A stretch of DNA of 64,000 nt from Tridacna crocea (GCA_943736015.1 OX031065.1:32874427-32938426), one strand, 5' to 3'. Shown: positions 11,501-20,396, counted from the stretch's first letter. A program made the numbers and translations. Notes: a model not told the origin generated them from the letters alone.

Positions 11501-11597
11501 CAGTTCTGTGGCGTCTGAGCATGACATTCATGTTGAAGTGACAGTAACAGACACTAATTTGTCTCGGAGAAAGGTTGATAAAAATGAACCATTGTAG
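5359..11597 (+). CDS. TRPC-type cation channel, 3' part of gene (four exons)
   Basis: This is the 3' end of a transient receptor potential canonical (TRPC) channel gene. TRPC proteins are plasma-membrane tetrameric Ca2+/Na+ channels. The spliced exons (5359-5520, 6729-6795, 9178-9393, 11224-11597) read in one frame through matching phases 0, 1 and 1. The protein includes KRIVKRYIFDVQREN followed by DFDEIKQDISSFRYEM. This order (basic calmodulin/IP3-receptor-binding helix, then the EIKQDISS segment) is what I recall from TRPC C-termini. It is followed by a polar coiled-coil-like stretch and a serine-rich tail ending NEPL. Ankyrin repeats, the six membrane helices and the EWKFAR box are not in the window and should lie 5' of it. 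Introns are full of TTAA MITEs and one HINE. The orthologue (TRP-gamma or TRPC4/5-like versus TRPC3/6-like) cannot be decided here. Confidence 0.85.
6236..6530 (-). mobile_element. tRNA-related SINE, minus strand
   Basis: The plus strand starts with TTGATTGATTGA, the reverse of a SINE tail. It includes CCCCTGAAGGCTGTCAGTATT and GACTATTAGTAATTTTAGAC, both shared with the SINE at 24481-24955. Its tRNA-like end (GGGGATTGAACCCACATCC, complement of a B box) lies near 6459-6480. The A-box side is decayed. Confidence 0.65.
6729..6795 (+). CDS. TRPC exon B (KRIVKRYIFDVQREN basic helix)
   Basis: The exon is 67 bp. The acceptor is TGCCTTTCAG at 6728 and the donor is GATG|GTATGT at 6795/6796. It enters in phase 0 and leaves in phase 1. 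The product is RVMKRIVKRYIFDVQREN then DAND. It matches the basic calmodulin/IP3R-binding (CIRB) segment of TRPC channels as I remember it, where calmodulin and the IP3 receptor compete. The first in-frame ATG (6735) is internal, not a start. Confidence 0.85.
6835..7063 (+). mobile_element. TTAA hairpin MITE 40 bp after a TRPC exon
   Basis: TTAACTCTTTACCA is at the left and GTGGTAAAGAGTTAA at the right. The hairpin centre is near 6978. It starts only 39 bp downstream of the 5' splice site at 6795/6796. A decayed partial copy (7060-7161) follows, sharing the TTAA. Confidence 0.8.
7158..7386 (+). mobile_element. TTAA MITE with TTTCCC ends
   Basis: Ends are TTAACCCTTTCCCAAAC and TTTGGGAAAGGGTTAA; the core is AAAATGCTGGTCACCAG. 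It therefore combines the second-subfamily ends with the main-family hairpin. A fragment of another copy follows to about 7466. Confidence 0.8.
7524..7753 (-). mobile_element. TTAA hairpin MITE, reverse; partial copy follows
   Basis: It starts TTACTCATTACCACAC and ends GTTAAC at 7750-7754, with the core near 7609. A second, truncated copy begins at the same TTAA (7750) and fades near 7905. Confidence 0.75.
7947..9124 (+). mobile_element. HINE (AGCTCCACTGGC family), complete
   Basis: The head reads TTGTAGCCCCACTGGCTGAAGGCCAGCAGG near 7948. The tail reads TTAGCCAGTGGAGCC, then the hairpin GGGCCATCAAGGCCC, then TCTTG, ending near 9124. The subterminal inverted repeat (CCACTGGC / GCCAGTGG), the 3' hairpin and the absence of a terminal inverted repeat fit Helentron-associated non-autonomous elements. 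The body is a degenerate tandem of about 150-bp units containing GGGCTACCAAATTT. It lies in a TRPC intron and stops 53 bp before the next exon. Confidence 0.75.
9178..9393 (+). CDS. TRPC exon C (EIKQDISS and coiled-coil region)
   Basis: The acceptor is TGATTCATTACAG at 9177 and the donor is GAAATG|GTAATG at 9393/9394. The exon is 216 bp and runs from phase 1 to phase 1. The product starts DFDEIKQDISSFRYEMLNHI. A polar, glutamine- and asparagine-rich stretch with heptad-like hydrophobics follows (LSKLYDQLHTVTQQQ, ILNALSKN). In TRPC channels this post-CIRB segment helps tetramer assembly. That role is family knowledge, not visible here. Confidence 0.9.
9405..9596 (+). mobile_element. TTAA MITE 12 bp after a TRPC splice donor
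   Basis: TTAACCCTTTACCGC begins 12 bp past the donor. The core is duplicated (two AATGCTGGT blocks, 9484 and 9500). The right end is decayed (AGTGAAAGGCTAAAA). Confidence 0.7.
9641..9869 (+). mobile_element. TTAA hairpin MITE
   Basis: Clean TTAACCCTTTACAAC start and GTGGTAAAGGGTTAA end. The hairpin centre is near 9782. Confidence 0.85.
10030..10235 (+). mobile_element. SINE-like repeat R1
   Basis: It shares GTGGGAAAGCAGCC.GTGGCTT, GGATAGGTGCACTGGC and a GAAATAATGTT tail with 57825-58035, and with 53396-53640 in reverse. It has no coding capacity. The tail resembles the 3' end of the SINE at 55762-55990. The RNA-polymerase-III head is not evident. Confidence 0.6.
10360..10835. repeat. Inverted-repeat element, arms of about 80 bp
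   Basis: The left arm (about 10365-10445) contains ACCCTTGGCAGATCAAGC. Its complement occurs in the right arm (about 10750-10830) as GAGCCCGATT / GATCTGCCAAGG. Arms are diverged and no target duplication was found. The spacer holds no recognisable gene. Confidence 0.45.
10925..11099 (+). mobile_element. TTAA MITE with internal deletion
   Basis: TTAACTCTTTACCA starts it. The left arm is intact up to AAAATGCTGGTTACC, after which it jumps to AAAGGGTTAA. The right half of the hairpin is missing. Confidence 0.75.
11224..11597 (+). CDS. TRPC last coding exon (serine-rich C-terminal tail)
   Basis: The acceptor is GTATTTGACTAG at 11223, entered in phase 1; the stop is TAG at 11595-11597. The product begins GSSFDSNLSSLSRMTTLTED. 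It contains a loosely repeated motif (SDSVINQRKKD, SDSVIPHRRRED, SVLTRQKVLE, SDSMDG) with arginine-directed serine sites such as RRREDS, so it could be a phosphoregulated tail. The last residues NEPL would fit a class III PDZ ligand (acidic residue at -2), which is weak inference. The tail is unlike any TRPC tail I can recall, as expected for this fast-evolving region. Confidence 0.85.
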
Positions 11598-11784
11598 CAA
11601 AGTATCTCATTTTTCTATTTTTTTTTCAAAATGTGTATGATTATTTAGTCACTTTGTTGATATTTTATTATTTGACAAAGGGTAAAAGTTCTACACTATG
11701 GCCATTTACCAGACAATTATATCAGGTCCCTTAGAAAGAAGCCTACTGGAAACAGTGTGAAGAAAGAAGTAAAAATCCTTTTAG
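11598..11784 (+). other. Probable TRPC 3' UTR
   Basis: AT-rich, without AATAAA or ATTAAA between the stop and the MITE starting at 11785. The first AATAAA downstream is at 11849-11854, inside that MITE. Confidence 0.5.
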
Positions 11785-11925
11785 TTAACTCCTTACCAAA
11801 CGACAAAATTTTAGACTGGTTCAGATTTAAAGCACTTGCAGACGATAAAATAAATGCAACTCAAAACTTGAAATTTGTGTCCAGCAGGGCAGGAAACATT
11901 GTGGGAAAAGGAGAAAATGATGCAA
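11785..11925 (+). mobile_element. Truncated TTAA MITE supplying the first downstream AATAAA
   Basis: TTAACTCCTTACCAAACGAC starts the copy, which breaks off after GGAGAAAATGATGC. It contains GATAAAATAAATGC (AATAAA at 11849), a block found in most forward copies of the family. Confidence 0.75.
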
Positions 11926-12030
11926 AGTCTTGAACAGTGGATTTGTGAAAAGGCATGAAGCTATGATACAGTGTAATTAAAAATACAACTTCCATTACAT
12001 GTAATGCAAGTACATGTATATACAACCAGT

Positions 12031-12259
12031 TTAGCCCTTTACCAAACAATCCCTGGTTTTTACGACCCTGAGATAGAAGCCTTTTGAAAACATTGTGGGA
12101 AAAGAAGAAAATGCTGGTAACCAGCATTTTCTCCTTTTCCCACAATGTTTTCTACCCTTCCCAGAACAAATTTCAAATTTTCAGTCACTTTTATTTTCTC
12201 AACTGCAAATGCTTTTGATTTGAACAACCCTAAAATTTTGTTGTTTGGCAATGAGTTAA
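12031..12259 (-). mobile_element. TTAA hairpin MITE, reverse
   Basis: Starts TTAGCCCTTTACCAAAC, ends TTTGGCAATGAGTTAA. The hairpin core GGTAACCAGCATTTTC is near 12116. Confidence 0.8.
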
Positions 12260-12614
12260 GAGTTATCAAGGATATGGAAAGTTGAGTTGTTCTGCCCATT
12301 GACCAAATGACCTAGTTTTTGACATGACATGGTCCATATTCCAACTCGTCAGAGATATCATCAAGATAAACATTGTGAACAAGTTTCATGGGTACTGTGT
12401 AAGTGGAAATTTTCACAAATTTGAAAAAAATCACAAACTTTTCTCTTCATGTATTTTACTTCAAGTATACCAATTAATAACAAGTGTCTGAAAAACGCAG
12501 ATATTTCTGTTCACAAAATGTCCTTCATCGGTAATTCGCAAAGTTTTCGACACATGATTATATCATCTCGTACGAACATGAAAGTTCTCAGCAAATGCAT
12601 AGCTGAATTACAAA

Positions 12615-12710
12615 CTGCATCAGGCGGGATTCGAACCCATGCAGACAAAAATCCACATTTTTCGAGGTTTAAAATACCAATACCATAAAACTGAGCTCTA
12701 AAGATATCTC
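12615..12710 (-). repeat. tRNA-like sequence or SINE head
   Basis: On the minus strand it reads GAGCTCAGTTTTATGGTA (A-box-like) and, about 45 bp later, GGGTTCGAATCCC (a full B box). The spacing is longer than in a normal tRNA and there is no clean acceptor stem. A SINE or tRNA-derived relic is therefore more likely than a working tRNA gene. Confidence 0.5.
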
Positions 12711-13168
12711 TCTAACAGCAGTTGTTAGATATTGTATTTGAATTTGGACGAAGCCATGCATGAAGGATGGGTCTCCTGTAACACTTCGTATACAGCATGT
12801 AGAGGTCACATTTTTAATTCCATTACTCATGAATTGTGGTCAGAATATTTGTCTTGTGGACAAAGGAAAAGTTTGTTGATTATTTTTTTCTCCTTTTTTT
12901 ATTTGCCCAAAGGGTCGTATTACGTTATGGCCCCTCTGTCCGTTGTTAGCAATTCCTTGTTTGTGCAACTCCTACATTTGTCATTGGAATATGTCCAAAT
13001 TAACTAAAATGAATCTCTATGTGTAGTGCATGTGACCCTTAAAATGTTGATCTCTAGACATTTTTTATTTTAACCCATTTTACTGACAAGCCCCCCACAG
13101 GCGTATAAGCACCTCTCCCCGAAGCCCTTATTCCTTGAACTTTTCCAAAGCTCTCTTTGCCAAGGTGG
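12711..13168. other. No feature recognised
   Basis: No splice-flanked coding segment, TIR or repeat family member could be supported. An open frame at 12732-13007 has no recognisable domain. Confidence 0.4.
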
Positions 13169-13402
13169 TTAACCCTTTATTGAAAAAATCCCTGGGTTTT
13201 ACGACCCTGATATAGAAGCCTTTTGATAACATTGTGAAAAAAGAAGAAAATGCTTATAACCAGCATTTTCTGCATTACTCACAATGTTTCTTACACTGCT
13301 AGAAAAAAATAATAATTTGGATTAAGTTCACATTTATTTTGTCATCTGCAAGTGCTTTCAATTTGGACCAGTCAAAAATTTTGCCATTTGGTAAAGAGTT
13401 AA
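13169..13402 (-). mobile_element. TTAA MITE, reverse, degenerate hairpin
   Basis: TTAACCCTTTATTG start; TTTGGTAAAGAGTTAA end. The hairpin core is partly lost (ATGCTTATAACCAGCATT). Confidence 0.75.
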
Positions 13403-13858
13403 AACTTGGTGTTGTGTGATAAAGGGTCAAACACTTATTATTATAAGGTTTTACAAGCCTTTCAATGAAATTGAGTTAATGATTCAGGAGTACCACTCAT
13501 GTTCTTTGTTATGCATTATAGAACTGCAATAGCACATGCGCACATGAAAAACCAAATTATAGCTTTGATCACCTTTCAAGAGACTTTCATCTTAAAACTG
13601 TCGGATAAGATATTTTCAAAGTAATCTCTAAATGTATGTCTTTTTTCCAACAGCTTTATTTACATTTAGTTCCTCTTTAAGTTTGTGAAAATGATAAATA
13701 AATGCAGCAGACATTGTTAAGTCATCACTAGAGATGTAAATAATGCTATTTCAAGACTTTTTTTTATTAAACATCTTACAAAGATGCAATTAGTGTAATA
13801 CAAAGATGAATCTGCAATCTGATCTTCATCTTTACCATATGCTGAACCGGTAATCTGC
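13403..13858. other. Unassigned AT-rich spacer
   Basis: No coding, TIR or tandem signal seen. Confidence 0.4.
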
Positions 13859-14310
13859 TTAACTCGTTACCAAACGACAAAATTTTAGACTGGACAAAAT
13901 TGAAAGCACTTGCAGACGACAAAATAAACATACCTCAAAATTTGAAGTTTGTTTCCAGCAGGGTAGAAAACATTGTGGGAAAAGGAGAAAATGCAGGTTA
14001 CCAGCATTTTCTCCTTTTGCCTGAATGTTTTCAAAAGGCTTTCATCTCGGGGTCGTAAAAAACAGGGATTGTTTGGTAAAGGGTTAACCCATTACCACAC
14101 AATCCCTACTTTTGACGCCCCTGAGAAAGAAGCAGTTAGAAAACATTGTGGGAAAAGAAGAAAATGCTGGTAACCAGCATTTTCTCCTTTTCCCACAATG
14201 TTTTCTACCCTTCACAACAAATTTCAAATTTTCAGTTACGTTTATTTTGTCGTCTGCAAATGCTTCCAATTTGGACCAGTCTGAAATATTGTTGTTTGGT
14301 AAAGGGTTAA
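13859..14310. mobile_element. Two TTAA MITEs head to head sharing one TTAA
   Basis: Forward copy 13859-14087 and reverse copy 14084-14310 meet at a single TTAA (14084-14087). Both have complete hairpins (centres near 14000 and 14173). The pair is therefore also a larger inverted repeat. Confidence 0.85.
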
Positions 14311-14344
14311 GCAACTAAATCCAAGTGTAGCATCTACTCTCTTA

Positions 14345-14560
14345 CCTCGTGTATCAAGGGTAGAAAACATGGTAACCAGCATTTTCTCCGTTTTTATAAG
14401 CCCGTCGAAGACAGTATGTATTATGGCTAGTATGGGTGGGCGCGTATTCAGGTCTTTGTCTGAAGCATAACTTTGTCCCAGTGGGACAGGCGTTTCTTGT
14501 GACAATTTACCTCTCTTGTTCCCACAATGTTTTCAATGATTACCTTACACTCAGCATGCT
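14345..14560. mobile_element. MITE fragment split by a 130-bp HINE
   Basis: MITE sequence (GGGTAGAAAACATGGTAACC ... CATTTTCTCC) stops at about 14390 and resumes at 14521 with CCCACAATGTTTTC. The interruption is the short element 14391-14520. Confidence 0.65.
14391..14520 (+). mobile_element. Mini-HINE of the TACGCCCGTC family
   Basis: Head TTTTTATAAGCCCGTCGAAGAC and tail GGGACAGGCGTTTCTTGTGAC..CTCTTGTT match the two ends of the 1.56-kb element at 16803-18369. The interior tandem array is absent (one partial unit, CTTTGTCTGAAGCATAAC). It inserted in a T run, as the family usually does. Confidence 0.7.
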
Positions 14561-14835
14561 TGTATTTGATTTTATTTTTTCTAACAAATATACTCAGCCA
14601 AAAAGTTAAGGAAACTGTGTTTAAGTGTGTTTAAATAATCAATGCCAAAGTTGACCAGTCTTTCAGTCATTTTTCGCAAAATTAGAGTTTTGATTGGTAT
14701 GAGTGAAGAGCACCACAAATTGCATATTTCAAATTTGCACTCAAGCTATAAACTTATCTATGCTAATTCGAGCGGGTCTAGGACATTTGTTCCCACTCAA
14801 GCTATAAACTTACCTATGCTAATTTGAGCGGGTCT

Positions 14836-15532
14836 AGGACATTTGCCCCCTTAGGACACTTGCCACCTGGAAGTTTGCCCCCCAGACATGTGCCAACCTA
14901 GGACATCTGCCCCTGACATGTTCCCCCTTCAGACATGTGCCCCCGGACATCTGCCCCCTTAGGAATCTGCCCCCTGGACATCTGCCCCCTCGAGCTCCTT
15001 TAAGGGACAATCTCAAAAAAGCAACTTTGAAATATACACATATTTCCTAACATGGTAATTTTGACTGGCACTATGAAAAAGACTTCTCAGCTGTTGTATT
15101 GTTAAGTGCTATTTTGCTGAAAATCTTCGGCCAATTAATTGTTTTCAGTTTTAATATCAAACTTCCAATATGATAATTGTAGAGTCAGTTACTCATCTGG
15201 CACGATTGGTGTCAACCCTGATTAAAATTCTTTTTTTGCATTTTAGAAAAAATAAAGCAAATTCAGGATGTTATTGTTCTTCAACATCCTTTAGAAGAGG
15301 CTTATTGTTTCCCAGGAGGCAGTTGTCCTACCAGGGCAAAGTTCGGGGGTGATGTCCTAAGGGGGCGAGTGTTGGGGGCAGATGTCCTACAGGGGCAAAT
15401 GTCCGGATGGCAGATGTCCAGGGGGCAAATGCCAGGGGGCAGATGTCCAAGGGGCAGGTGTCCTAAGGGGCAAAAGTTCGGGAGCAAAAGACCAGGGGCA
15501 GATGTCTGGGGGCAAATGTCCTGATACCAATT
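14836..15532. mobile_element. Foldback element with inverted minisatellite arms
   Basis: The left arm (14836-14995) is a degenerate tandem of GGACATNTGCCCCC. The right arm (15310-15532) is the same motif in reverse, GGGGGCAGATGTCC. The AT-rich middle of about 315 bp has no gene. Both outer ends are GGACATTTG in opposite orientation. Just upstream, about 73 bp ending in GGTCTAGGACATTTG is tandemly duplicated (about 14745-14845). This resembles foldback (FB) elements in layout. Confidence 0.6.
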
Positions 15533-15681
15533 TGAGCACACTGTACAGACCAAGTATACTTTTCAGTTTTAATATCTGTGCACTATCTGCATTTGTGTTG
15601 TCTAGAATTGTCAAATTTTCTTTCCTAACAACAATGTTGTGCTCATTTTCGAGCAACTGGGCTCACCAGACAGGTCTCCTA

Positions 15682-15830
15682 TTAACTCTTTACCAAATGA
15701 CATGATTTTAGAGTTGTCCAAATTGGAAGCATTTGCAGACCACAAAGTTAATATGACTCAAAAATTGAAATTTGTTTTCAGAAGGGAAGAAAGCATTGTG
15801 GGAAAAGGAGAAATTGCTGGTTACAGCCCA
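15682..15830 (+). mobile_element. Truncated TTAA MITE (left half)
   Basis: TTAACTCTTTACCAAATGAC start; lost after GGAGAAATTGCTGGTTAC. Confidence 0.7.
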
Positions 15831-16403
15831 TTTGTGTTTTGCATAAAACCATGGAATGCTCTGTACATGTGTTCTTCTTTTACTAAAAAATGACTGGGTT
15901 ACTTGACACAGTGCAACAACAAGGATATTAGTGCTATCAAACTGAAGGAAACATTTTTTTTTTCTGAGCGAAGACAGGTGTCTAATAGAAATAATAAAAG
16001 TCAAATAATTATTTGATTCCGTAGTCTTTTGTTCCATGGTTTTCTGAAATGTTCTTAACTTTTTTTTTTGAGTATATTAAACATAAACCTGTGATGTATA
16101 TACATGTAAATGTAAACTAAACGGTGATCTTGTTATTAAACTTTTATGATGTATTGGAACCAGTTACTCGTTATAAGGAATTCTGTATAATAAAATTGTT
16201 AAACATTAAACTATTTGCTGAAATATGTTACAACCCTGTGTATAATACCGGTATTTCACAAGGTCACGTAATTTTAAACCCTTTGGGCCAGTTACATAAT
16301 ATAGTTTTAAAGATTACCTCGAGTTTACATTGGAGCTTCACACTATTCCATTGCATAAACATAGTTTACGTAGTCCCAGACTAACGGTTAAACCAAGAGG
16401 TTT

Positions 16404-18400
16404 TCTTTTTTCGCTCTACTGGCTTTCAGCCAGCAGAGCTTATGTCATGGCATGGTTTCCATCCTTCCATCCGTCTGTTTGTCCGCTTTCAGCCAGCAGA
16501 GTTTATGTCATGGCATGACATGGCATGGTGTCTGTCTTGCACAGTTTGTTTACCTCATCAATAGCTTTAACTTTATTGATTTTGAAAAAAAATCTGACAA
16601 ACAATATGGGAAAAGTAGCCATTTCAAGTTTAAAATTTCCATTTCTTGTTTATGTGATAAAGTGTGTCCTTGTGGTCAGATTTCCATGAAATTTGCAGCG
16701 TTTGTTCATATTATCAATAGCTTCAACCCTATTGATTTTGAAAAAATCCAACAAATGGTATTTGAAAAGTAGCCATTTCAAGTTGAAAACTTTTTTTTTT
16801 CTTTTTTATACGCCCGTCGAAGACGGGACGTATTATGGGATCACCCGTGGCGGGTGGGCGGGCGTCCGGGCGGGCGGGCGGCGTCCAGTTCTTTGTCCGG
16901 AGCATATCTCCAAAACTATACAAGCTAGGGTTATGAAATTTCATGGGTGGATAGATCTTATTGAGGCGGAGTGCAGTGCACAGGAATCATAACTCTTGCT
17001 TGCTTAATTTTTGAGTTATTGCCCTTTGTTGTTTTTCATACTTGAATTTTGTCCGGAGCATATCTCCAAAACTATACTAGCTAGGGTTATGAAATTTCAT
17101 GGGTGGATAGATCTCATCAAGGGGGAGTGCAGTGCACAAGAATCATAACTCTTGCTTGCTTAATTTTTGAGTTATTGCCCTTTGTTGTTTTTCATACTTG
17201 AATTTTGTCCGGAGCATATCTCCAAAACTATACTAGCTAGGGTTATGAAATTTCATGGGTGGATAGATCTCATTCAGGGGGAGTGCAGTGCACAAGAATC
17301 CTAACTCTTGCTTGCTTAATTTTTGAGTTATTGCCCTTTGTTGTTTTTCATACTTGAATTTTGTCCGGAGCATATCTCCAAAACTATAGTAGCTAGGGTT
17401 ATGAAATTTCATTGGTTGATAGATCTCACTGAGGGGGAGTGCATTGCACAAGAATCATAACTCTTGCTCGCTTAACTTTTGAGTTATTGCCCTTTGTCGT
17501 TTTTTATACTTGAATTTTGTCCGGTGAATATCTCCAAAACTATACTAGCTAGGGTTATGAAATTTCATGGGTGGATAGATCTCACCAACGCAGAGTGCAG
17601 TGCACAGGAATCATAACTCTTGCTTGCTTAATTTTTGAGTTATTGCCCTTTGTCGTTTTTCATACTTGATTTTTGTCCGAAGCATATCACCAATACTATA
17701 CTACCTAGGGTTATGAAATTTCATGGGTGGATAGATCTCATGGATGGGGGGTGCAGTGCACACAAATCACAACTCTTGCTTGCTTAATTTTTGAGTTATT
17801 GCCCTTTGTTGTTTTTCATACTTGAATTTTGTCCGGAGCATATCTCCAAAACTATAGTAGCTAGGGTTATGAAATTTCATGGGTGGATAGATCTCACTGA
17901 GGGGGAGTGCAGTGCATAAGAATCATAACTCTTGTTTTCTTAATTTTTCAGTTATTGCCCTTTGTCATTTTTTATACTTGAATTTTGTCCGGTGAATATC
18001 TCCAAAACTATACTAGCTAGGGTTATGAAATTTCATGGGTGGATAGATCTCACTGAGGCGAAGTGCAGTGCACAGGAATCATAACTCTTGCTTGCTTAAT
18101 TTTTGAGTTATTGCCCTTTGTCATTTTTCATACTTGATTTTTGTCCGAAGCATATCTCTAAAACTATACTAGCTACGGTTATGAAATTTCATTGGTGGAT
18201 AGATCTCATCAAGGGGGAGTGCAGTGCACCGAAATCACAACTCTTGCTTGCTTAATTTTTGAGTTATTGCCCTTTGTTGTTTTTCATACTTGAATTTTGT
18301 CTGGTGCATGCCCCAGCTTTACAACTTGGGGTAAGACGGGCGTATCTTGCGACAATTTGCCACTCTTGTTATGTGATAAAGTCTGCATTTTTGGTCTGAT
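16404..18400 (+). mobile_element. HINE (GCTCTACTGGC family), interrupted
   Basis: The head CGCTCTACTGGCTTTCAGCCAGC begins near 16411; a second head-like block CTTTCAGCCAGCAGAGTTTATG follows near 16489. Body units contain ATTGATTTTGAAAAA and AAGTAGCCATTTCAAG. The body stops near 16800 at a T run and resumes at 18370 with ATGTGATAAAGTCTGCATTT. It is then cut again at about 18400 by the next HINE. Related copies: 21560-22490 (minus) and 47580-48291. Confidence 0.65.
16803..18369 (+). mobile_element. HINE (TACGCCCGTC family) with a 156-bp tandem array
   Basis: Head TATACGCCCGTCGAAGACGGG; tail AAGACGGGCGTATC..CCACTCTTGTT, so TACGCCCGTC and GACGGGCGTA are subterminal inverted repeats. The interior is nine units of exactly 156 bp (starts 16895, 17051, 17207, 17363, 17519, 17675, 17831, 17987, 18143, ending 18298). 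Each contains CATATCTCCAAAACTATA and GAGTTATTGCCCTTTG. Near-perfect spacing without indels suggests recent array growth. Confidence 0.8.
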
Positions 18401-19290
18401 TTTTAGCTCCACTGGCCGAAGGCCAGCGGGCTTATGTCATGGCCCGGTTTCCGTCGTGCGTCCGTCTGTCTGTGCATGCGTCCGTCCGTCCGTTGGTCCG
18501 TCCGTGCGTGCCTTAACTTTTATTTCAAACATCTTCTCTGAAACTACCCGTCCAATTTTGATGAAACTTCACAGAAATGATCCTGCCATGGTCCTCTTCA
18601 GAATTCCTTGAAAGAATTTTATTCCTTCAAAAACTCTGGTTGCCATGGCAACAAAACTGAAAAATATTGAAAATTTTTAAAAATCTTCTTCTCTGAAACC
18701 ATAAGGCCTAGGGCTACCAAATTTGGCATGTAGCTTTATCTAGTGGACCTCTACCAAGTTCCTTCAAATATTAGCCCTGGCGTCAAAATTGGCCCCACCC
18801 CGGGGGTCACAAGTGTTATATGGGCTTATATAGGGAAAACTTTAAAATCCTTCTGGTACCTAGCCATAGGGCCTAGGGCTACCAAATTTGGCATCTAGCT
18901 TTATCTAGTAGACCTCTACCCAGAGTGCCCAAATGATAGCCCAGAGGTAAAATTTGGCACGGCCCCGGGGGTCACAAGTTTTACACGGGCTTATATAGTG
19001 AAAACTTTAAAAATCTTTTCGTACCAAGCCATAAGGCCTAGGGCTACTCAATTTAGCATCTAGCTTTATCAAGTGGTTGTCTACCAAAGGTGCCCAAATT
19101 GTAGCCCTGGGGTCAAATTTGGCCCTGTCCTGGGGGTCACAAGTTTTACCTAGCATTCTCCCTAAGAATCATGCAGGCCCTGTAGAAATGGTGATAAGTG
19201 ACTTTTTCAGAATACCAAAAAAACTTAGTGCAATTGATTCCTTAAGTCACAAAAGTTCAAAAGCCAAAGGGAAACTTTTATTGTCATGCT

Positions 19291-20045
19291 GTTACCATGG
19301 CAACGGCTACAGAAAGTTTTTGCCCCCAGAAACATTTTTTTTGCTTTTTAAAACTTGAAAAATGAAGCACTTTGAAGTTAATGCAGCATATTTGTCACAA
19401 GAAGTCCAGTGAGTTGTACTATTAAAACATAATCACCCATGTATTGGCTTACAATATAAAATATGCTATAGCAAAAATAAGCTTGCAGAATGTGTTTCTA
19501 TGGCAACGAACAAAGGCTGTATTTCGCATTTCTGCTGGTGGCTTAAATTGACAAATTTCTATCTCAATTATCTCCTAACAGCAAAGCTAAGATTTAAGGT
19601 TTCAGTATTGGGCATAAAGACTAATGTATTGGGTTACAAATAAAAAAATAAAAAAGGTCAAAATGTTTTTAGGTCAGGATACCATGGCAACCAAAGTGAC
19701 AACAGATTTGTAAAATTTGGAAAATGCTGTATTTTATGCAAAAAAATGACCACTAAACACAAATATTTGAACATCAGTTAATATGACATATGAAGTATTA
19801 ATACAAATTTGAAAAGCTGCAAACAAGATATTTTGGTTTTGTGTCTAAATTTGGTTTCCATGGCAACCTGAATCTGGACACTGGCATAAAATTGCAATTT
19901 TTGCTTATTTTTATGGCATAGTTGTTGAGACTAGGGTAAATAGATGGAATAACTTTTGTTTTAGATATAGCTATTGATCTAACATGTTGTCGATGAAAAA
20001 ATAAGAATAAGCATATCATATCATACACTAGGTAACCATGGCAGC
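19291..20045. promoter_or_regulatory. X-box-like array, left half
   Basis: Matches to the RFX-type palindrome GTTGCCATGGCAAC start at 19291, 19493, 19678, 19854 and 20032, spaced 202, 185, 176 and 178 bp. The right half-site (ATGGCAAC) is the better conserved. RFX factors bind GTNRCC..RGYAAC; binding here is inference. Confidence 0.5.
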
Positions 20046-20161
20046 CAAAGTGGCAATGTATCGGTAAAATTGAGAAAATACCATTATCTGTTGAATATAA
20101 TGAACAACAATTAAGAATCTTCATACCCCTCTATATATGGTTCATGGCATGTCAGTTTCAT

Positions 20162-20396
20162 TAGCTCCACTGGCAGAAGGCCAGCGGGCTTATGTCTTGG
20201 CCAGGAATCCGTTTTGCATCCGTGTGTCTGTCCGTGTGTATGTGTGTGTGTACATGCGTGCATATGTTAAATTTTATTTCAAACATCTTCTACTCTAAAA
20301 CTACCCATCCAAATTTGATGAAACTTCACAGAAATGGTCCTACCATGGTCCTCTTCAGAATTTTTTAGAAAGAATTGTATTCCTTTAAAAACTCTG
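20162..20396 (+). mobile_element. HINE head fused to the X-box repeat
   Basis: The head AGCTCCACTGGCAGAAGGCCAG begins at 20163 and the HINE body runs to AAAACTCTGGTTTCCATGGCAAC (20389-20410). From the CCATGGCAAC onward the sequence is a second copy of 19854-20160. The X-box is the join. Confidence 0.65.

Noticed and set aside
14834-15553. Gly/Pro/Cys-rich open frames resembling a collagen or keratin-associated protein
   Set aside because: They are translations of the GGACATNTGCCCCC minisatellite in the foldback arms; both strands are open for the same reason.
16895-18298. CRISPR-like regular spacing
   Set aside because: Units are contiguous 156-bp tandem repeats without unique spacers, in animal DNA.
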